From positions 62,001 to 126,000 of the forward strand of contig NZ_FZNL01000009.1 of assembly GCF_900187965.1 (NCBI RefSeq): a DNA stretch of 64,000 nucleotides, given 5' to 3'. Each line of letters starts with the position of its first letter. Positions within the stretch are counted from its first letter, which is position 1. Of this stretch, positions 63,801-64,000 are shown in pieces. Position numbers and translations under genes: made by a program. The stretch comes from Flavobacterium sp. ov086. Its GTDB lineage: Bacteria; Bacteroidota; Bacteroidia; Flavobacteriales; Flavobacteriaceae. The notes under the pieces were generated by a model, which was not told the origin of the DNA, did no database searches, and saw only the letters and a list, made by a program, of their open reading frames with translations.

Positions 63801-64000
63801 CAGTGAAGGTAATGCGGTTGATATCGTAGTATCACGTTCAACTGAATTAAAATTAGTTGACGAGAAAACTGGAATCGTTTTAAATACACACAATATTCCT
63901 TACGGATCTAGTATCTTCGTTAAGGATGGTGAAGTAGTTACTAAAGGATCTGTGATCTGTAAGTGGGATCCATATAATGGTGTAATTGTTTCTGAATTTA
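60847..64000 (+). CDS. rpoC: RNA polymerase beta-prime subunit (partial, 3' end outside window)
   Basis: The first ~1051 codons are present and the frame is open to the window edge. The first zinc site is C70, C72, C85, C88 (CACG...CDRC). The active-site Mg-binding Asp residues are D481, D483, D485 in [12 protein letters not shown]. Bridge-helix and trigger-loop regions follow ([43 protein letters not shown]), then a second zinc cluster around [23 protein letters not shown] and [22 protein letters not shown]. The start uses the ATG at 60847 with a second ATG immediately after. Confidence 0.97.
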   Translation, partial: MMNNRNNNKDKNPIKRFNKISIGLASPESILKESRGEVLKPETINYRTHKPERDGLFCERIFGPVKDFECACGKYKRIRYKGIICDRCGVEVTEKKVRRDRVGHINLVVPIAHIWYFRSLPNKIGYILGLPSKKLDMIIYYERYVVIQAGIAKNADGESLQRLDFLTEEEYLNILDTLPQENQYLDDMDPNKFVAKMGAECIMDLLARIDLDALSYELRHSANNETSKQRKTEALKRLQVVESFRESNLNRENRPEWMIMKVVPVIPPELRPLVPLDGGRFATSDLNDLYRRVIIRNNRLKRLMEIKAPEVILRNEKRMLQESVDSLFDNTRKASAVKTESNRPLKSLSDSLKGKQGRFRQNLLGKRVDYSARSVIVVGPELKLFECGLPKDMASELYKPFVIRKLIERGIVKTVKSAKKIIDKKEPVVWDILENVIKGHPVLLNRAPTLHRLGIQAFQPKLIEGKAIQLHPLVCTAFNADFDGDQMAVHLPLGPEAILEAQLLMLASHNILNPANGAPITVPSQDMVLGLYYMTKERISTPEHVILGQDLTFYSAEEVNIALNEGRLELNARVRIRAKDFNEAGELVFKIIQTTAGRVLFNEVVPEAAGYINDVLTKKNLRDIIGHILSVTDVPTTAAFLDNMKDMGYKFAFRGGLSFSLGDIRIPEQKTKLIADAREQVEGISVNYNMGLITNNERYNQVIDVWTSANAQLTELAMKNIREDQQGFNSVYMMLDSGARGSKEQIRQLTGMRGLMAKPKKSTAGGGEIIENPILSNFKEGLSILEYFISTHGARKGLADTALKTADAGYLTRRLHDVSQDVIVNIEDCGTLRGVEVSALKKNEEIVESLGERILGRVALQDVINPLTNEVMVQSGQQITEAIMRTIEASPIERVEVRSPLTCEALKGICAKCYGRNLATGKMTQRGEAVGVIAAQSIGEPGTQLTLRTFHVGGVAGGISEESSIVTRFNGRLEIEDLKTVKGEDSEGNAVDIVVSRSTELKLVDEKTGIVLNTHNIPYGSSIFVKDGEVVTKGSVICKWDPYNGVIVSEF

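Overview
The window is chromosomal DNA from a member of the Bacteroidota, most likely Flavobacterium or a close relative in the Flavobacteriaceae. The signs are low GC content, A-rich start regions without Shine-Dalgarno sequences, recurrent TAnnTTTG promoter -7 boxes, a T9SS-type sorting tail at the left edge, SusC/SusD pairs, and families typical of the group (DUF4136, DUF5522, DUF2851, putative porin, DUF5117-type metalloprotease). It is mostly a housekeeping region with scattered accessory genes.

Layout. 1-5 kb: end of a secreted T9SS protein, then leftward ilvA behind an Ile-rich leader peptide and terminator, a DUF4136 lipoprotein, hutU and a DUF5522 protein. 5-9.4 kb: a small membrane protein, an ACC-deaminase-like PLP enzyme, a glucosaminidase/LysM lipoprotein, two unknown genes set in a partly duplicated block, and hemL. 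9.5-17.7 kb: a secreted zinc metalloprotease, a Spy/CpxP-like protein, a DUF4274-like gene with an unknown partner, ldhA, a lipoprotein, and a leftward AAA/ABC-type ATPase plus PD-(D/E)xK-like nuclease pair that looks like a defence module. 17.7-22.7 kb: lysS, two paralogous lipoproteins set among inverted and hairpin repeats, and lipB. 22.7-29.9 kb: two AraC regulators, an SDR, a flavodoxin-fold reductase, a double NTF2-like secreted protein, a frameshifted exported-protein gene and rnhB.

30-42.4 kb: two tandem SusC/SusD outer-membrane uptake pairs with no nearby carbohydrate enzymes, then a putative porin. 42.4-50 kb: a cystathionine-beta-synthase-type enzyme, a DEDDh exonuclease, a DUF2851 protein, a PspC-like protein, an APC amino-acid permease, a helix-hairpin-helix protein and an acyl-CoA dehydrogenase. 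50-64 kb: the translation/transcription block: rpsU (with an exceptional strong Shine-Dalgarno), a Xer recombinase, hpf, tRNA-Thr, tRNA-Tyr, tRNA-Thr, tuf, tRNA-Trp, secE, nusG, rplKAJL, rpoB and the first 3.15 kb of rpoC.

The most notable items are the ilvA attenuator (an 18-residue peptide with eight Ile codons followed by a terminator), the ATPase/nuclease pair, the unique Shine-Dalgarno of rpsU, and several families of dispersed intergenic repeats. No CRISPR array, transposase, prophage or rRNA gene was seen.
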